A DNA stretch of 64,000 nt from an uncultured Pseudomonadales bacterium (GCA_951813295.1 CATOTI010000001.1:558001-622000); one strand, 5' to 3'; shown: positions 27,327-36,413, counted from the first letter of the stretch. Notes: a model not told the origin generated them from the sequence alone. Translations and numbers: made by a program.

Positions 27327-27875
27327 TTAGTCGCCCAAGGATTTCAGCGACTTTCCCTTATTGGCCTCGATCACGTCGGTGTTCCAGAGTTCAGCGAACT
27401 GGAACGACCGCGGGCAATGGAAATAGGCCTCGTCGATGTTGAGCTCGATTCCCTGCACGAGGCCCGAATTCGCGTCGGGATTGAGAACCTCGGGCGCAAG
27501 TCCACGTTGCGCGAGTTCTTCGCCGTCGACGATGCGGACCCGGCCGTTGACGCGCGCGGTCACGTCCATGCCGGGGATAATGAAGACGAAACCCGCCTTC
27601 GCGTTCGATTCGAAGTTCGTATACGTCTGAAAGAGGCGATTACCGCCGATATCGGGGATGAGGAGCGTACGCTCGTCCACGACTTTGACGAATCCAGGGA
27701 CGCCTCCTTTCGGCGACGCGTCGCAATCGCCATCCGCGTTGGCGGATGCCATGACGGCAAATGGTGCGTTCTCGATGAAGGCTTGAACGTAAGGTTCGAG
27801 ATGGTCCTTGACCTTGTTGACGGCGGCCGGGTGGGCACCACCGAGCTGCTCGCGGAGCGCATTGCTTCGACTCAT
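27327..27875 (-). CDS. Pyridoxamine 5'-phosphate oxidase-like FMN-binding protein
   Basis: A 182-residue split-barrel flavoprotein. Family features are APFAVMASANADGDCDASPK, GFVKVVDERTLLIPDIGGNR (Arg near the FMN phosphate), NFESNAKAGFVFIIPGMDVT and a tail with YFHCPRSFQ. GAGGGAT provides a ribosome site before ATG 27875. Such proteins reduce small substrates or bind FMN, F420 or heme; which applies here is not known. It converges with the GST gene. Confidence 0.85.
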   Translation of the reverse strand: MSRSNALREQLGGAHPAAVNKVKDHLEPYVQAFIENAPFAVMASANADGDCDASPKGGVPGFVKVVDERTLLIPDIGGNRLFQTYTNFESNAKAGFVFIIPGMDVTARVNGRVRIVDGEELAQRGLAPEVLNPDANSGLVQGIELNIDEAYFHCPRSFQFAELWNTDVIEANKGKSLKSLGD

Positions 27876-28028
27876 GGATATCCCTCGCGGTTCGTGGATT
27901 TCATGCAGGCTAATAGAAGTACACCGTAGCGCGAAGCGGAAACGCTTCGCTGACGCGACATGTTTCGAGAGTGTGATCAGGTCTTACGTGCATTTCGCTT
28001 CGACAGTGCATTGAACGGGAATTGGGCG

Positions 28029-28854
28029 ATGATGAGTATCGAGCAACTCTTCCGGTCCTTCGAAGCCGATCTGGCGGAAATCGACGGTGACGAGTTCCCG
28101 CGCTCGACGCTCGGAACGTACCTCGCGCGGGCGCTTGATATGACATTGCGAGGGCTGTCGTTCGAGGAAACGGACTGTTGTCTCGATATGGGGTGTGGCT
28201 CCGGACTACAAGCGCTCACGATGCTGAACGCGGGCGCACCAAACGTCGTCGCGTTCGATATCAACGAACGCGCAATCCAACTCGTTTCTGCGCGCTTCGA
28301 ACGGCTAGCGCCCGGTTCGAGCATCGACACCGGCATCGTCGACGTGACCAACGTACCCCTCGCCGCGCGGGCGTATCGGGTAATGGCTTTCAACCCACCC
28401 GGATTCGTGAAACCGAGCGCACGCACGACAACGCTCATGGACCAGGCGCTCTTTGCCGGCTCGAGCGACGATGTCCAGCGGCCGTTGCTCGTCGATTTCC
28501 TCGCGAAGTGGGTCGCCCCCCCAACTTCAGACGGGCGGAATCGTGGCCTTCACGTGGGCGACGTTCGTTCGCGTGCCCGGCCGACGGCCAGACGCGAGCG
28601 GTCTCATCGAAATGATCGAGGACGCGCTCGACGCCAAGATCACGGGTGCGCCCGACGACACGATCGATGGGACTCGAGCGCCGCTCGCCGGTTATCCCGG
28701 ATACGACGTCTTCGAAGGTTTGTCCGAAGAGACCGTGCACCTCGAAAAGATCGATTTCGAGAGTTCGACGTTTGAGTTCTACGTCATCGTCCTCGAGCGT
28801 ATTGCGCCCGCCACCTACGAATGGGTCGATCCAGGTCTCACGCGCGACAAATAG
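28029..28854 (+). pseudogene. Class I SAM-dependent methyltransferase, frameshifted
   Basis: From ATG 28029 (an ATG at 27960 is also in frame) a methyltransferase is encoded, with motif I CLDMGCGSGLQALTMLNAGA, motif II VVAFDINERAI and motif IV VMAFNPPGF. At a run of seven C (28516-28522) the coding sequence moves to the next frame. There it resumes as LQTGGIVAFTWATFVRV and runs to the TAG at 28852-28854. Removing one C restores a single open frame of about 275 residues. A slipped-strand mutation or a sequencing error are both possible. The 3' end overlaps the convergent amidohydrolase by 40 bp. Confidence 0.78.
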
Positions 28855-29996
28855 TTGACATCGAATCCGTAGAGTTCCGCCGCATTGCCGTACAGCACAC
28901 GCGACGCGGCCTCGCCGAGTGAGGTGCGGATCAGATCGATACTCGGTTGGCTTTCCGGCCACGTGCCTTCGTCGTGTGGGTAGTCGTTGCCCCAAAGGAA
29001 CCGGTCGGACCCGGTGAAATCAGCGTTGTGCAACGCCACCGGATCATCGGTGATCGTGATGTATCCCTGACGACGGAAATAGTCGCTCGCCTTCTCGGGC
29101 AGGTCTTTGCGGTAGAGGTGCCGACGACGCTGCATCTGATCCATTGCCTGCAAGGCCCACGCGAGCCAACCACATTCCGATTCCGTCACGACGAACTGCA
29201 GGTTCGGATGACGTTCCAGCACGCCCGACGCCGTAAGCTCGAGGATCGGGGCCATTCCGGCGGCCATGCCGATCACCGTATCGAGATGTTCGGCGTGCTT
29301 ACGTCGCTCGCGCCCGTACTCGACCGTGAGCGCTAAGCGCTCCTCGCTCATCCCGGCCGCGTCGGCGAACTCGCCCCCGAACGACAGATTACCGCTGAAG
29401 ACATGGAACGTGATCGGGATGGCGGCTTCCTCGAGACGCGCCCAGAGCGGTTCGTAGATTTTCAGCCGATAGGGCTGCCACGGGACCACACAAGGCAAGA
29501 AGACCGTCGCAAACCCGAGTCCAAGCACCCGGTCGACCTCCGCGAGCGTCTCCTCCATGTCGTCGAGCGGAACCATCGCCGCAGGCTTGAAGCGTCGACG
29601 TTCGGGCGAGAACGCTTCCAAGACGTAGTCGTTGTAGGCACGCGCAAACACGAGCGAGTACTCGGCCGACTGATGGCTGCCGCCACAATCGAGCGCGACG
29701 TTCGGAAAAATGACCTGCGCATCGACGCCCTCACGCACCATGTCCGCGATGCGCCAGTCGAGATTCGTGCCGAGGGAAAGATCACTGCGGAACTCGAGTT
29801 CCTTATCTCGTTCCGAGAGCGTCTTCCACGACGAACGGTTTTCGGTTTTACCGTTGACCTCGACATCGTGGTCGCCGCCTTTGCCCGGTACCAGCAGCGG
29901 CATCCGTTCGCGCATCGCCTCGGGGAGACGTGAACGAAGGGCATCGGATTCGCCGACGTGAGCGTCGGCACTGATCAAAAGGTCGAGTCCGTCCAT
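28815..29996 (-). CDS. Amidohydrolase-2 family metal-dependent hydrolase
   Basis: A 393-residue TIM-barrel hydrolase. The N-terminal metal strand is LISADAHVGESDAL; the His in PITFHVFSGNLSFGG and the Asp in DRFLWGNDYPHDEGTWPES complete the usual site. The layout and the GNDYPH block closely parallel the paralogue at 23836-25110, so both belong to the same subfamily. Convergent overlap of 40 bp with the methyltransferase. Substrate unknown, probably a ring-derived or amide compound. Confidence 0.87.
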   Translation of the reverse strand: MDGLDLLISADAHVGESDALRSRLPEAMRERMPLLVPGKGGDHDVEVNGKTENRSSWKTLSERDKELEFRSDLSLGTNLDWRIADMVREGVDAQVIFPNVALDCGGSHQSAEYSLVFARAYNDYVLEAFSPERRRFKPAAMVPLDDMEETLAEVDRVLGLGFATVFLPCVVPWQPYRLKIYEPLWARLEEAAIPITFHVFSGNLSFGGEFADAAGMSEERLALTVEYGRERRKHAEHLDTVIGMAAGMAPILELTASGVLERHPNLQFVVTESECGWLAWALQAMDQMQRRRHLYRKDLPEKASDYFRRQGYITITDDPVALHNADFTGSDRFLWGNDYPHDEGTWPESQPSIDLIRTSLGEAASRVLYGNAAELYGFDVNYLSRVRPGSTHS

Positions 29997-30053
29997 GGCG
30001 AGTGCTCAGCCGACAAGGTCGAGAGGCCATCTAGAAACCAGGGCGCGACGCTG

Positions 30054-30210
30054 TCAAGCCGGTCCGAGCGCGGCGATGATCGACAAGATGATGGCAACGA
30101 TTGCGAGGCCGATTGCGAACCAATTGGCGGGACCGAACGGTCTCTTCCAAGACTCGATAATACGCAGTCCAAGCGTTCTTGATCGGTCCCTTGGTTCGCC
30201 CCCTCGACAT
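30054..30210 (-). pseudogene. Mini-membrane protein, second tandem copy, frameshifted
   Basis: From ATG 30210 the first frame reads PIKNAWTAYYR. Near base 30153 the similarity to the neighbouring gene moves by one base to SWKRPFGPANWFAIG, followed by a membrane helix ending at TGA 30054. Deleting one base makes a 51-residue protein that aligns without gaps to the adjacent 41-residue protein over the AW...SWK-PFGPA-W block. It is a duplicated gene broken by a 1-bp insertion, or a sequencing error. Confidence 0.6.
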
Positions 30211-30223
30211 TCGATCGGAGCGC

Positions 30224-30349
30224 CTAGAAGAAAATCGCGTAGACGAAGCCCACGATGCCGACGCCTAGCACGGCCCAATGAGCCGGGCCGAAGGGCTTCT
30301 TCCATGACGCGACGTAGGACGCCCAAGCGCTTTTCAAGTTGATAGCCAT
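30224..30349 (-). CDS. Mini-membrane protein with SWKKPFGPAHW motif (41 aa)
   Basis: The ATG at 30349 has an AGGAG ribosome site overlapping the stop of the upstream gene. The peptide is an amphipathic start (INLKSAWASYVA), the motif SWKKPFGPAHW, then one membrane helix (AVLGVGIVGFVYAIFF) to the end. A tandem second copy with the same motif follows at 30054-30210. The repeat of the motif and the good ribosome site argue that it is a real gene. The family is not recognised. Confidence 0.6.
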   Translation of the reverse strand: MAINLKSAWASYVASWKKPFGPAHWAVLGVGIVGFVYAIFF

Positions 30350-30358
30350 CGATCGCTC

Positions 30359-30844
30359 CTAGTGGGGTCCGTATGTGCAACCGAAGTCAACCGACGCAAC
30401 CGTGACGGTTGCAAGCGCAAGCGGAACACTTATCGCCAGGGACGGCACGGTCACAATGGTCAAGAGGGCCAACGGTAGTCCTGCGGCATCCGCAATCTTA
30501 CAAATCATAGGCTGCTCATTCTCGGGTGGTAGATCGCTTGTAGGCGACGCCAAAGTGCCTCCACCCACGTCCGATGACGATCCCCCTGAGCCGTCGTCGA
30601 TCGGCGTTCGTGCTGTAGATTCTTCGTAGTAGCCCGCGCAAAAAACTGGCGGCGGTCCAAACGCACGGCTCGGATGTTCACAGAAATCTTCTTTCGACTC
30701 CCCGAGGCCGCACCTCAGCGTCATGGTATCTGGGTCCCATTCGCACGCCGAAGCGATACCACCGACCGAGGAAATCTCGACCCCGAAAGGGTTTGTAGGA
30801 ATGAGTAGCAGGGCATACAGCCCAACGATCAACAATCGTTTCAA
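30359..30844 (-). CDS. Exported hypothetical protein
   Basis: The start is TTG 30844, five bases after a strong AGGAGG site; the ORF is open further upstream but without a start signal. The signal peptide is KRLLIVGLYALLLIPTNPFG. The mature part contains paired cysteines (SACEWDPDTMTLRCGLGE, DFCEH, FCAGYY), then a Gly/Ser/Pro linker and a hydrophobic C-terminal segment (LALLTIVTVPSLAISVPLALA). It may be a secreted disulfide protein with a membrane tail. Unknown family; likely co-transcribed with the two mini-membrane genes. Confidence 0.55.
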   Translation of the reverse strand: MKRLLIVGLYALLLIPTNPFGVEISSVGGIASACEWDPDTMTLRCGLGESKEDFCEHPSRAFGPPPVFCAGYYEESTARTPIDDGSGGSSSDVGGGTLASPTSDLPPENEQPMICKIADAAGLPLALLTIVTVPSLAISVPLALATVTVASVDFGCTYGPH

Positions 30845-31441
30845 GCCGACCTCCTGATGTCGTATGAATGCGAGGCGCCACGACGCCTCAACTCGTGGAA
30901 CGCGCGTGTGCTGGACGGCTGCCGACCGGCTATCGAATAGCGCTCGGGGGTCGAGGAGATCTGGGCGGTTCACGAAGGACACGCTACTCGGCAGTCGGTT
31001 CGCGAGAGCGCGGTGGGTAAATCTCGTACAACCCGCGCTACGGAAGTCTCACGCTGCAGCAGTTTTTGCATCGCAAGAAACTGCCAACAAGCCGCGAAGC
31101 GGCTCGCGGCCTGTCACCTCATCAGCCTTGAACGACCGATGCGCGATGGGGAGCGCGAGGGGCAGAGCCCCTCGCAAGAAAAATGTATGGGCCACCCCAT
31201 CGTTGCAACAGTCATTGGCGACTTTGGCAATCAGTCGGTCTGCACAAATGTATCCGGCCTGTTAATGGGCTATTTCACGCCCTGGCCTGAGTGGGATCCG
31301 CGGCTCGTCGGCTCAATTAGCAAGGCGGGTTCGTAGACCCCTTTTTCTTGCCCGAGCTTCGACGAAGCTGGATCGACTGATGAAGCCTGCCGCTAACGAG
31401 ATGCCCGATGGGCAACCAAAATCCGTTCCCTACAACTGCCG
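30845..31441. other. Intergenic region between hypothetical gene and IS110 transposase
   Basis: About 600 bp without a convincing gene. A GC-rich stem-loop (GAGGGGCAGAGCCCCTC) occurs near 31160 and a GCCCGATGGGC hairpin near 31402, close to the expected 3' end of the IS110 element. ORFs here have poor codon patterns and no recognised motifs. The IS110 boundary probably lies between 31340 and 31440 but I cannot place it. Confidence 0.4.
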
Positions 31442-32467
31442 CTACGCGCGCCCTGGATCGTACTCCTCACCACTGCGCAGGACTGCCCATGACAGGCGCG
31501 CCAGTTTGTTCGCTAACGCCGTGATGATCACGTTCGGGTGCAAGCCCCGCGCCTCAAGGTCATTCAGCCAAACACCTAGGCGGTGATCCTCCCGGCACAG
31601 GTTGTAGTAGCAGCTGCGCGCGCCGTGTATCAGCAGACTCCGAACGTAGCGGTTGCCGCGTTTGCTGATCCCCAGCAATCGCGTCCGGCCGCCTGTCGAG
31701 TGTTGCCGTGGCACCACCCCGAGCCACGCCGATACATCTCGGGCGCGTGTGAACTGCTCACCCTTGCCGATCGCCGCCACCAACGCCGTCGATGTCAGCG
31801 TGCCAATGCCCGGAATCGTCTGCAGACGCCGGCAGTCATCGCGCTCTCGCGCGATCTGCTCGATCTCCCGGGTAATCGTGCGAACTTCATCATCTAAGTA
31901 ACGCCACTGTCGTTGCAGTAATCCCAAAAGCGCGCGTAGACGCCGCGACAATGTGCTCTCGTCGTCCGCCAGTATCGTCGGTAAGGCCTTCGACAACGCT
32001 GTCGGACTCGTGCGCACCGTGATACCTCGCTCCAACAGAAACGCTCGGATCTCGTTGATGACGCTTGTGCGCGTCTTCATGAGCTGCTGACGGACGCGGT
32101 GCAGGGCTTGCTGATCGTGTTGCTCGATCGTCTTGATCGGCACATATCGCATGGTCGGGCGCCGCACCGCCTCCGCAATCGCCAAGGCGTCGTTGAAGTC
32201 GTTCTTGTTGGTCTTCACGTACGGCTTGACGAACTGCGCTGCCATCAATCGAACGTCATGACCGTCGCGTTCAAACTGCCGCGCCAGGTGTTGTGAACCA
32301 GCGCACGCTTCCATGCCGATCACACATCGGCTGTGAGTGGCGACAAACTCAGCAAGCTTCGCTCGGCTGAACTGCTGCCGGAACACCGGCTTACCCGTGT
32401 GCGTCGTACCGACCACGTGGAAGGTGCTCTTGCCGACATCGATACCTAGGGTCACGATCTGCGTCAT
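31442..32467 (-). CDS. IS110-family transposase
   Basis: A 341-residue transposase from ATG 32467 (GAGGAGACC ribosome site). The N-terminal RuvC-like DEDD domain is seen as IVTLGIDVGKSTFHVVG, CVIGMEACAGSQHLAR and VKTNKNDFNDALAIAEA. The C-terminal Tnp_20 domain shows LQTIPGIGTLTSTALVAAIG and the serine-containing STGGRTRLLGISKRGNRYVR. All landmarks look intact, so the element may be active. IS110 elements lack terminal repeats and are guided by a bridge RNA from a non-coding end. Confidence 0.93.
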   Translation of the reverse strand: MTQIVTLGIDVGKSTFHVVGTTHTGKPVFRQQFSRAKLAEFVATHSRCVIGMEACAGSQHLARQFERDGHDVRLMAAQFVKPYVKTNKNDFNDALAIAEAVRRPTMRYVPIKTIEQHDQQALHRVRQQLMKTRTSVINEIRAFLLERGITVRTSPTALSKALPTILADDESTLSRRLRALLGLLQRQWRYLDDEVRTITREIEQIARERDDCRRLQTIPGIGTLTSTALVAAIGKGEQFTRARDVSAWLGVVPRQHSTGGRTRLLGISKRGNRYVRSLLIHGARSCYYNLCREDHRLGVWLNDLEARGLHPNVIITALANKLARLSWAVLRSGEEYDPGRA

Positions 32468-32532
32468 GGGATGGTCTCCTCGAGGGAACGTCGTGTGGGG
32501 ACACTGATTGTCCACTCGGGGTGGACCATCCC
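32468..32532 (-). repeat. Inverted repeat/structured leader upstream of IS110 transposase
   Basis: GGGATGGTC at 32468-32476 is matched by GACCATCCC at 32524-32532. Inside lies a second stem, GTGGGGACA against TGTCCAC. The stretch sits immediately before the transposase start codon, where IS110-group elements encode bridge RNA. A structured leader is visible; the bridge-RNA role is inference. Confidence 0.45.
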
Positions 32533-32654
32533 ATTAGCAATCAGAAATCCAGCCTACTCCTCCGTTGAATCGGAATCCCCAGCAACGCCACGAGTCGCAG
32601 CCCTTGCCAAACGCGGACCGGATGCTTACAAGGCATGGGTTGGGGGATCTGACT

Positions 32655-34565
32655 ATGCAGCGAATTCTGGCTCTCTTTTGCGCCTTGCTCGCCTGGGTCG
32701 CCGGGGCGAACACACCGACCGCCAAGGACCTTTTAGCCGAGGCCCAATACACCGGGGTGCAAATCTCGCCGAGCGGCGAATATTTGGCGGTAACGAAACG
32801 AGAAGGGGACGACAACTGGTTTGCCGCGTTCACCTATCCCGAACGCGAGCTGACCTTCAGCTTCAACCTGGGCGACGAGCGGGAGATTGCCCAGATGGTC
32901 TGGGTGGACGATGAGTTCCTTGTCGTCACGCCGAGACGGCGCATCTTTGCCGACGTCATGGGCATGACGGGCGAGCTGATGTCGATTCACGTGGAAAACG
33001 GCCGTACCCGCAACCTGGGCCGCGGTACGGTAATTCACACGCTCCCCAACGATCCGGAACACGTCCTCGTGCGGGCATCTGCCGATCGGTTCGCCGAGGT
33101 GTACCTGCAGAACGTCAGAAACGAGTCCCGCCGCCGGGTGGCGCGTGGTGCTGTGCCGCGTGGCGGTTTCGTGACCGACGAAGAGGGCGAGGTGGTCTTC
33201 TCGACCGGAACGAACGCGGAAAACGAAGCGGAGGTCTATCGGCGGCGTGGCAACCGGTGGGATCTCATCGAGCAAACGCCATTCGGCGAGCAGGGTTGGC
33301 GACCCTTCGCGTTCGGGCCGAAACCGGACACGTATTTTACGTGGGACACCCGTAACGACGGCGGCCACGCGGCCCTCGGTCTCTACGACGACAAAACTCG
33401 AAAGCACCAGACGGTCTTTCATATTCCGGGCGTCGATCTCAATCGGGTCGTTCGGGACAACGACTACCGCATCTACGCCGTTCGCTCGGATCTGCACTAT
33501 CCGAAAGAGCACGACCTCATTCCGAGCCATCCGCTCGCGCAGATCCGTGTCGCGTTGAACAAGAGCTTTCCGAACGAGGTCGTGACGTTCACGAGTTCGA
33601 CGCGGGATAACCAGAAGGCGATCGCGTACGTCAGCGGCGATCGAAACCCCGGCAAGTTCATCCTCGTCGACCTCGAGGCCAAGAAAGTCGAGCAGCTTTT
33701 CGCCGCCAAACCCGAGCTTGAAGCCGCGACCCTGGCCGAAGTGATGCCGTTCGAGCTAGAGACGCGCGACAAGGCAAAAATCTACGGATACCTGACCAGC
33801 CGTGCCGATGCGCCGCGGCCGGGTCCGATGATCATCAACGTGCACGGCGGACCCCACGGCACGCGCGATTTCTGGTCGTTCTCCGCCGAGAACCAACTCA
33901 TGGCGGCGCATGGGGTGCACGTTCTACAGGTGAACTTCCGCGGTTCCGGTGGCTACGGGCTCGACTACGAGTCGGCGGGCTTCGGCCGTTGGGGCGGACT
34001 CATGCAGGACGATGTGACCGACGCAACACACTGGGCTATTCAGAACAAAATCGCCGATCCTGAGCGGATCTGTATCTACGGCGCGAGCTACGGCGCTTAC
34101 TCGGCGTTGATGGGTGCCGCGCGAGAGCCCGATCTTTACCGCTGCGCGGTGGGAGCGGCCGGTATCTACGATCTCACGATCATGGAATCCTTCGGCGACG
34201 TCCGCTCGACGCGCTCGGGCGTCGCCTTCATGCGACGTGTGCTCGGCGACGACGCGAAGCTGGAATCGCGGTCTCCCGTTTTCCTGGCCGATCAGATCAC
34301 GACGGATGTTCTGCTCGCTCACGGCGCTCAGGATCGGCGCGCGCCGCTCGAACACGCAAAGCGCATGCGCGACGCACTCGAAAAGTCCGGCTCGCACGTC
34401 GAATGGTACCTGCGCAACCGCCAGGGCCACGGATGGTTCGGCACGCAAGCACAACTCGAATACTACGGGCGACTGCTCGATTTCCTCGCGCCGCGGCTCG
34501 GAATCGACCGGCATGCGGTGAAATCAGGGAAGGAGGCGGCCGATGGGTACGATTCGGCGGGCTAG
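32655..34565 (+). CDS. S9-family (prolyl oligopeptidase-type) serine peptidase
   Basis: A 636-residue exported peptidase. Start ATG 32655 gives a Sec signal (QRILALFCALLAWVAGANT). A seven-bladed propeller-like region fills about residues 25-390 (ISPSGEYLAVTKREGDDN). The alpha/beta-hydrolase domain then has NVHGGPHG, nucleophile GASYGAYSALMGA (Ser about 477), Asp in LAHGAQDRRAPLEHA (about 560) and His in RQGHGWFGT (about 591). The triad looks complete. It likely cleaves peptides in the periplasm. Confidence 0.9.
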   Translation: MQRILALFCALLAWVAGANTPTAKDLLAEAQYTGVQISPSGEYLAVTKREGDDNWFAAFTYPERELTFSFNLGDEREIAQMVWVDDEFLVVTPRRRIFADVMGMTGELMSIHVENGRTRNLGRGTVIHTLPNDPEHVLVRASADRFAEVYLQNVRNESRRRVARGAVPRGGFVTDEEGEVVFSTGTNAENEAEVYRRRGNRWDLIEQTPFGEQGWRPFAFGPKPDTYFTWDTRNDGGHAALGLYDDKTRKHQTVFHIPGVDLNRVVRDNDYRIYAVRSDLHYPKEHDLIPSHPLAQIRVALNKSFPNEVVTFTSSTRDNQKAIAYVSGDRNPGKFILVDLEAKKVEQLFAAKPELEAATLAEVMPFELETRDKAKIYGYLTSRADAPRPGPMIINVHGGPHGTRDFWSFSAENQLMAAHGVHVLQVNFRGSGGYGLDYESAGFGRWGGLMQDDVTDATHWAIQNKIADPERICIYGASYGAYSALMGAAREPDLYRCAVGAAGIYDLTIMESFGDVRSTRSGVAFMRRVLGDDAKLESRSPVFLADQITTDVLLAHGAQDRRAPLEHAKRMRDALEKSGSHVEWYLRNRQGHGWFGTQAQLEYYGRLLDFLAPRLGIDRHAVKSGKEAADGYDSAG

Positions 34566-34620
34566 GCCGGCGCCGTCCTCATAGGCAGTGTCGCGAGGAT
34601 CAACGAACGAGGATTCGACC

Positions 34621-35784
34621 ATGGTCGACAGGATGCGTTTCGGAATCTTCATGGCGCCGTTCCACAAGCCCGGGATCAACCCGACGCTGGCGCTGCAGAA
34701 CGACCTCGAACTGATTGCCTGGCTCGATCGTTGCGGCTTCGACGAGGCCTGGATCGGTGAGCACCATTCCGCGGGCACCGAGATCATCGCCTCGCCCGAG
34801 GTGTTCATGGCGACCGCCGCGGAACGTACGCGGCATATCAAGCTCGGCACCGGCGTCGTGAGCTTGAGCTATCACAACCCGCTGTGGGTGGCCGAACGCA
34901 TCGTGCTGCTCGATCACTTGACCCGAGGTCGCGTGATGCTGGGTGTAGGACCTGGGTCGCTCCCGACCGACGCCGAGATGATCGGCCTGTCGCCAGGCGA
35001 AACCCGCGATCTCATGGAGGACAGCTTCGAAGTGATCATGAAGCTCCTCCGATCCGAGGAGCCCGTTACCTTCAAGAACGATCGATGGGATTTACGCGAT
35101 GCCCGGTTGCACCTGCAGCCGTATTCGGATTTCGACATCTGCTGCGCCGCTGTTGCATCACCTGCTGGCCCGCGGCTCGCCGGTCGACACGGGGCAGGGC
35201 TCTTGTCGATCGGGGCGACAATGGCGGCCGGGTTCGATGCGTTGGCGCTGCATTGGGACGTGATGGAAGCGGAAGCCGCCGCGAACGGCGCGACCGTCGA
35301 CCGGCACGATTGGCGGCTCGTCGGCATGGTGCATATCGCCGAGACGATGGATCAGGCCTACCGCGACGTCCAATACGGGATCGAGCACTGGTTCGACTAC
35401 ATGCAGAACGTCGCCGCCTTCCCGCAGATGGCGGTCGAAGGCCAAAAAGTGGCCGAGATGGTCTCGTTTGTGAACGATTCCGGGCTTGGTGCGATCGGTA
35501 CGCCGGAAATGGCGATCGCCCAGATCGAACGGCTGCAGGCGCAATCGGCCGGATTCGGCGCGTATCTCATGATGGCGCACAACTGGGCCGATCCTGAGGC
35601 TACGCTCAAGAGCTATGAACTGATCGCTCGCCATGTGATGCCGGCTTTCCAGGGACACACGAAACCCATGCAGGCCGCCGCGGACCGGGCTCGCGCCGCG
35701 CGTCCGGAAATGGCGGCGGCACACGGTAAAGCCGTCGAGGACATGACCGCCCGATACCAGGACGAAGTCGGCTCCCGACGCTGA
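34621..35784 (+). CDS. LLM-class flavin-dependent monooxygenase (LimB-like)
   Basis: A 387-residue bacterial-luciferase-fold enzyme. The start is MRFGIFMAPFHKPGINPTL after ATG 34621; motifs include FDEAWIGEHHSAGTEIIASP, LGTGVVSLSYHNPLWVAER and LDHLTRGRVMLGVGPGSLP. These closely fit the limonene monooxygenase/luciferase-like subgroup, which uses reduced FMN from a separate reductase to oxidise hydrophobic compounds. No reductase gene is adjacent. The substrate is not known. Confidence 0.88.
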   Translation: MVDRMRFGIFMAPFHKPGINPTLALQNDLELIAWLDRCGFDEAWIGEHHSAGTEIIASPEVFMATAAERTRHIKLGTGVVSLSYHNPLWVAERIVLLDHLTRGRVMLGVGPGSLPTDAEMIGLSPGETRDLMEDSFEVIMKLLRSEEPVTFKNDRWDLRDARLHLQPYSDFDICCAAVASPAGPRLAGRHGAGLLSIGATMAAGFDALALHWDVMEAEAAANGATVDRHDWRLVGMVHIAETMDQAYRDVQYGIEHWFDYMQNVAAFPQMAVEGQKVAEMVSFVNDSGLGAIGTPEMAIAQIERLQAQSAGFGAYLMMAHNWADPEATLKSYELIARHVMPAFQGHTKPMQAAADRARAARPEMAAAHGKAVEDMTARYQDEVGSRR

Positions 35785-36051
35785 TTCGCGGCTAGAGAGG
35801 ACGACGGATTTCGACCGTCGAGTACTCACGCTTGAGATCCCGCGTACGGCGTATGCGCTGGTTGGGGTGGTGAGGGAACGGGTTTGCCGACCATCGACCT
35901 CTGCACGCGACCAGATGAATCGCCCCGTTGTCTTTCCGGCGCAGAAAGCGTGCGTGCGGGACGTTCGAGCTGGCAATACGGTGTGCCTTCACGAGCGGTG
36001 CTGCTGGCTGCGCGTCGGTCGACGTGCAACGTTTCTCTCACCCGCGGCTCG
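35785..36051. other. Intergenic region before the arsR-type operon
   Basis: About 270 bp with no convincing gene on either strand. A stem with arms CGACGG and CCGTCG lies near 35800-35821 after the monooxygenase stop but lacks a T-run, so it is at best a weak terminator. The promoter of the metal-regulatory operon begins at its right end. Confidence 0.4.
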
Positions 36052-36077
36052 TAATATTTGCTCATATGCGCAAATAT
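36052..36077 (+). promoter_or_regulatory. Promoter/operator of the ArsR-metallothionein unit
   Basis: A perfect inverted repeat ATATTTGC (36054-36061) ... GCAAATAT (36070-36077) with an 8-bp centre. A good -10 hexamer TAATAT (36052-36057) overlaps the left arm, so a bound repressor would block RNA polymerase. AT-rich interrupted palindromes at the start of the gene are usual for ArsR/SmtB operators. No clear -35 was found. Autoregulation is inferred. Confidence 0.65.
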
Positions 36078-36086
36078 GCATTTATG

Positions 36087-36413
36087 GATTCGACACAGAC
36101 CCAAGAAGTCGCAGACTTTCTGAAAGCCCTCGGCGAGTTCAACCGCCTGTCGTTGGTTTATGAGCTGTGTCGGTGCCATGAACCTCAGAACGCGATGTGC
36201 CTGTGTGGTTGCTGCAGCGTCGATGCGTCTGTGGTGTCGCGCCATCTGAAGATTCTCACCGAGCGCGGCATCGTCACTTTCGAAAAGAGAGGACGCGAGC
36301 GGACCTACACGCTCAATCGATCCGCGGTCGCCAATCAGCTTCGGGCACTCGCCGATGAAATCGAAGAACCGACAAGAGGAGGTCACGATGGCCAACGAAC
36401 CGTGCGAATGTGA
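36087..36413 (+). CDS. ArsR/SmtB-family metal-responsive repressor
   Basis: A 108-residue winged-helix regulator; start ATG 36087 is chosen because the upstream ATG 36066 lies inside the operator, but that start is possible. The fold is DFLKALGEFNRLSLVYELC, then the recognition helix SVDASVVSRHLKILTERGIV and the wing VTFEKRGRERTYTL. Metal or metalloid ligands are plentiful: CRC near the N terminus and CLCGCC just before the recognition helix, as in As/Sb- or Pb/Cd-sensing ArsR proteins (CxC type). Its last 26 bases overlap the cysteine-rich peptide gene, which it probably controls. Confidence 0.88.
   Translation, partial: DSTQTQEVADFLKALGEFNRLSLVYELCRCHEPQNAMCLCGCCSVDASVVSRHLKILTERGIVTFEKRGRERTYTLNRSAVANQLRALADEIEEPTRGGHDGQRTVRM

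Noticed and set aside
31013..31336. 107-residue plus-strand ORF before the IS110 gene
   Set aside because: No ribosome site or motif, and it runs through a GC-rich stem-loop; likely non-coding.
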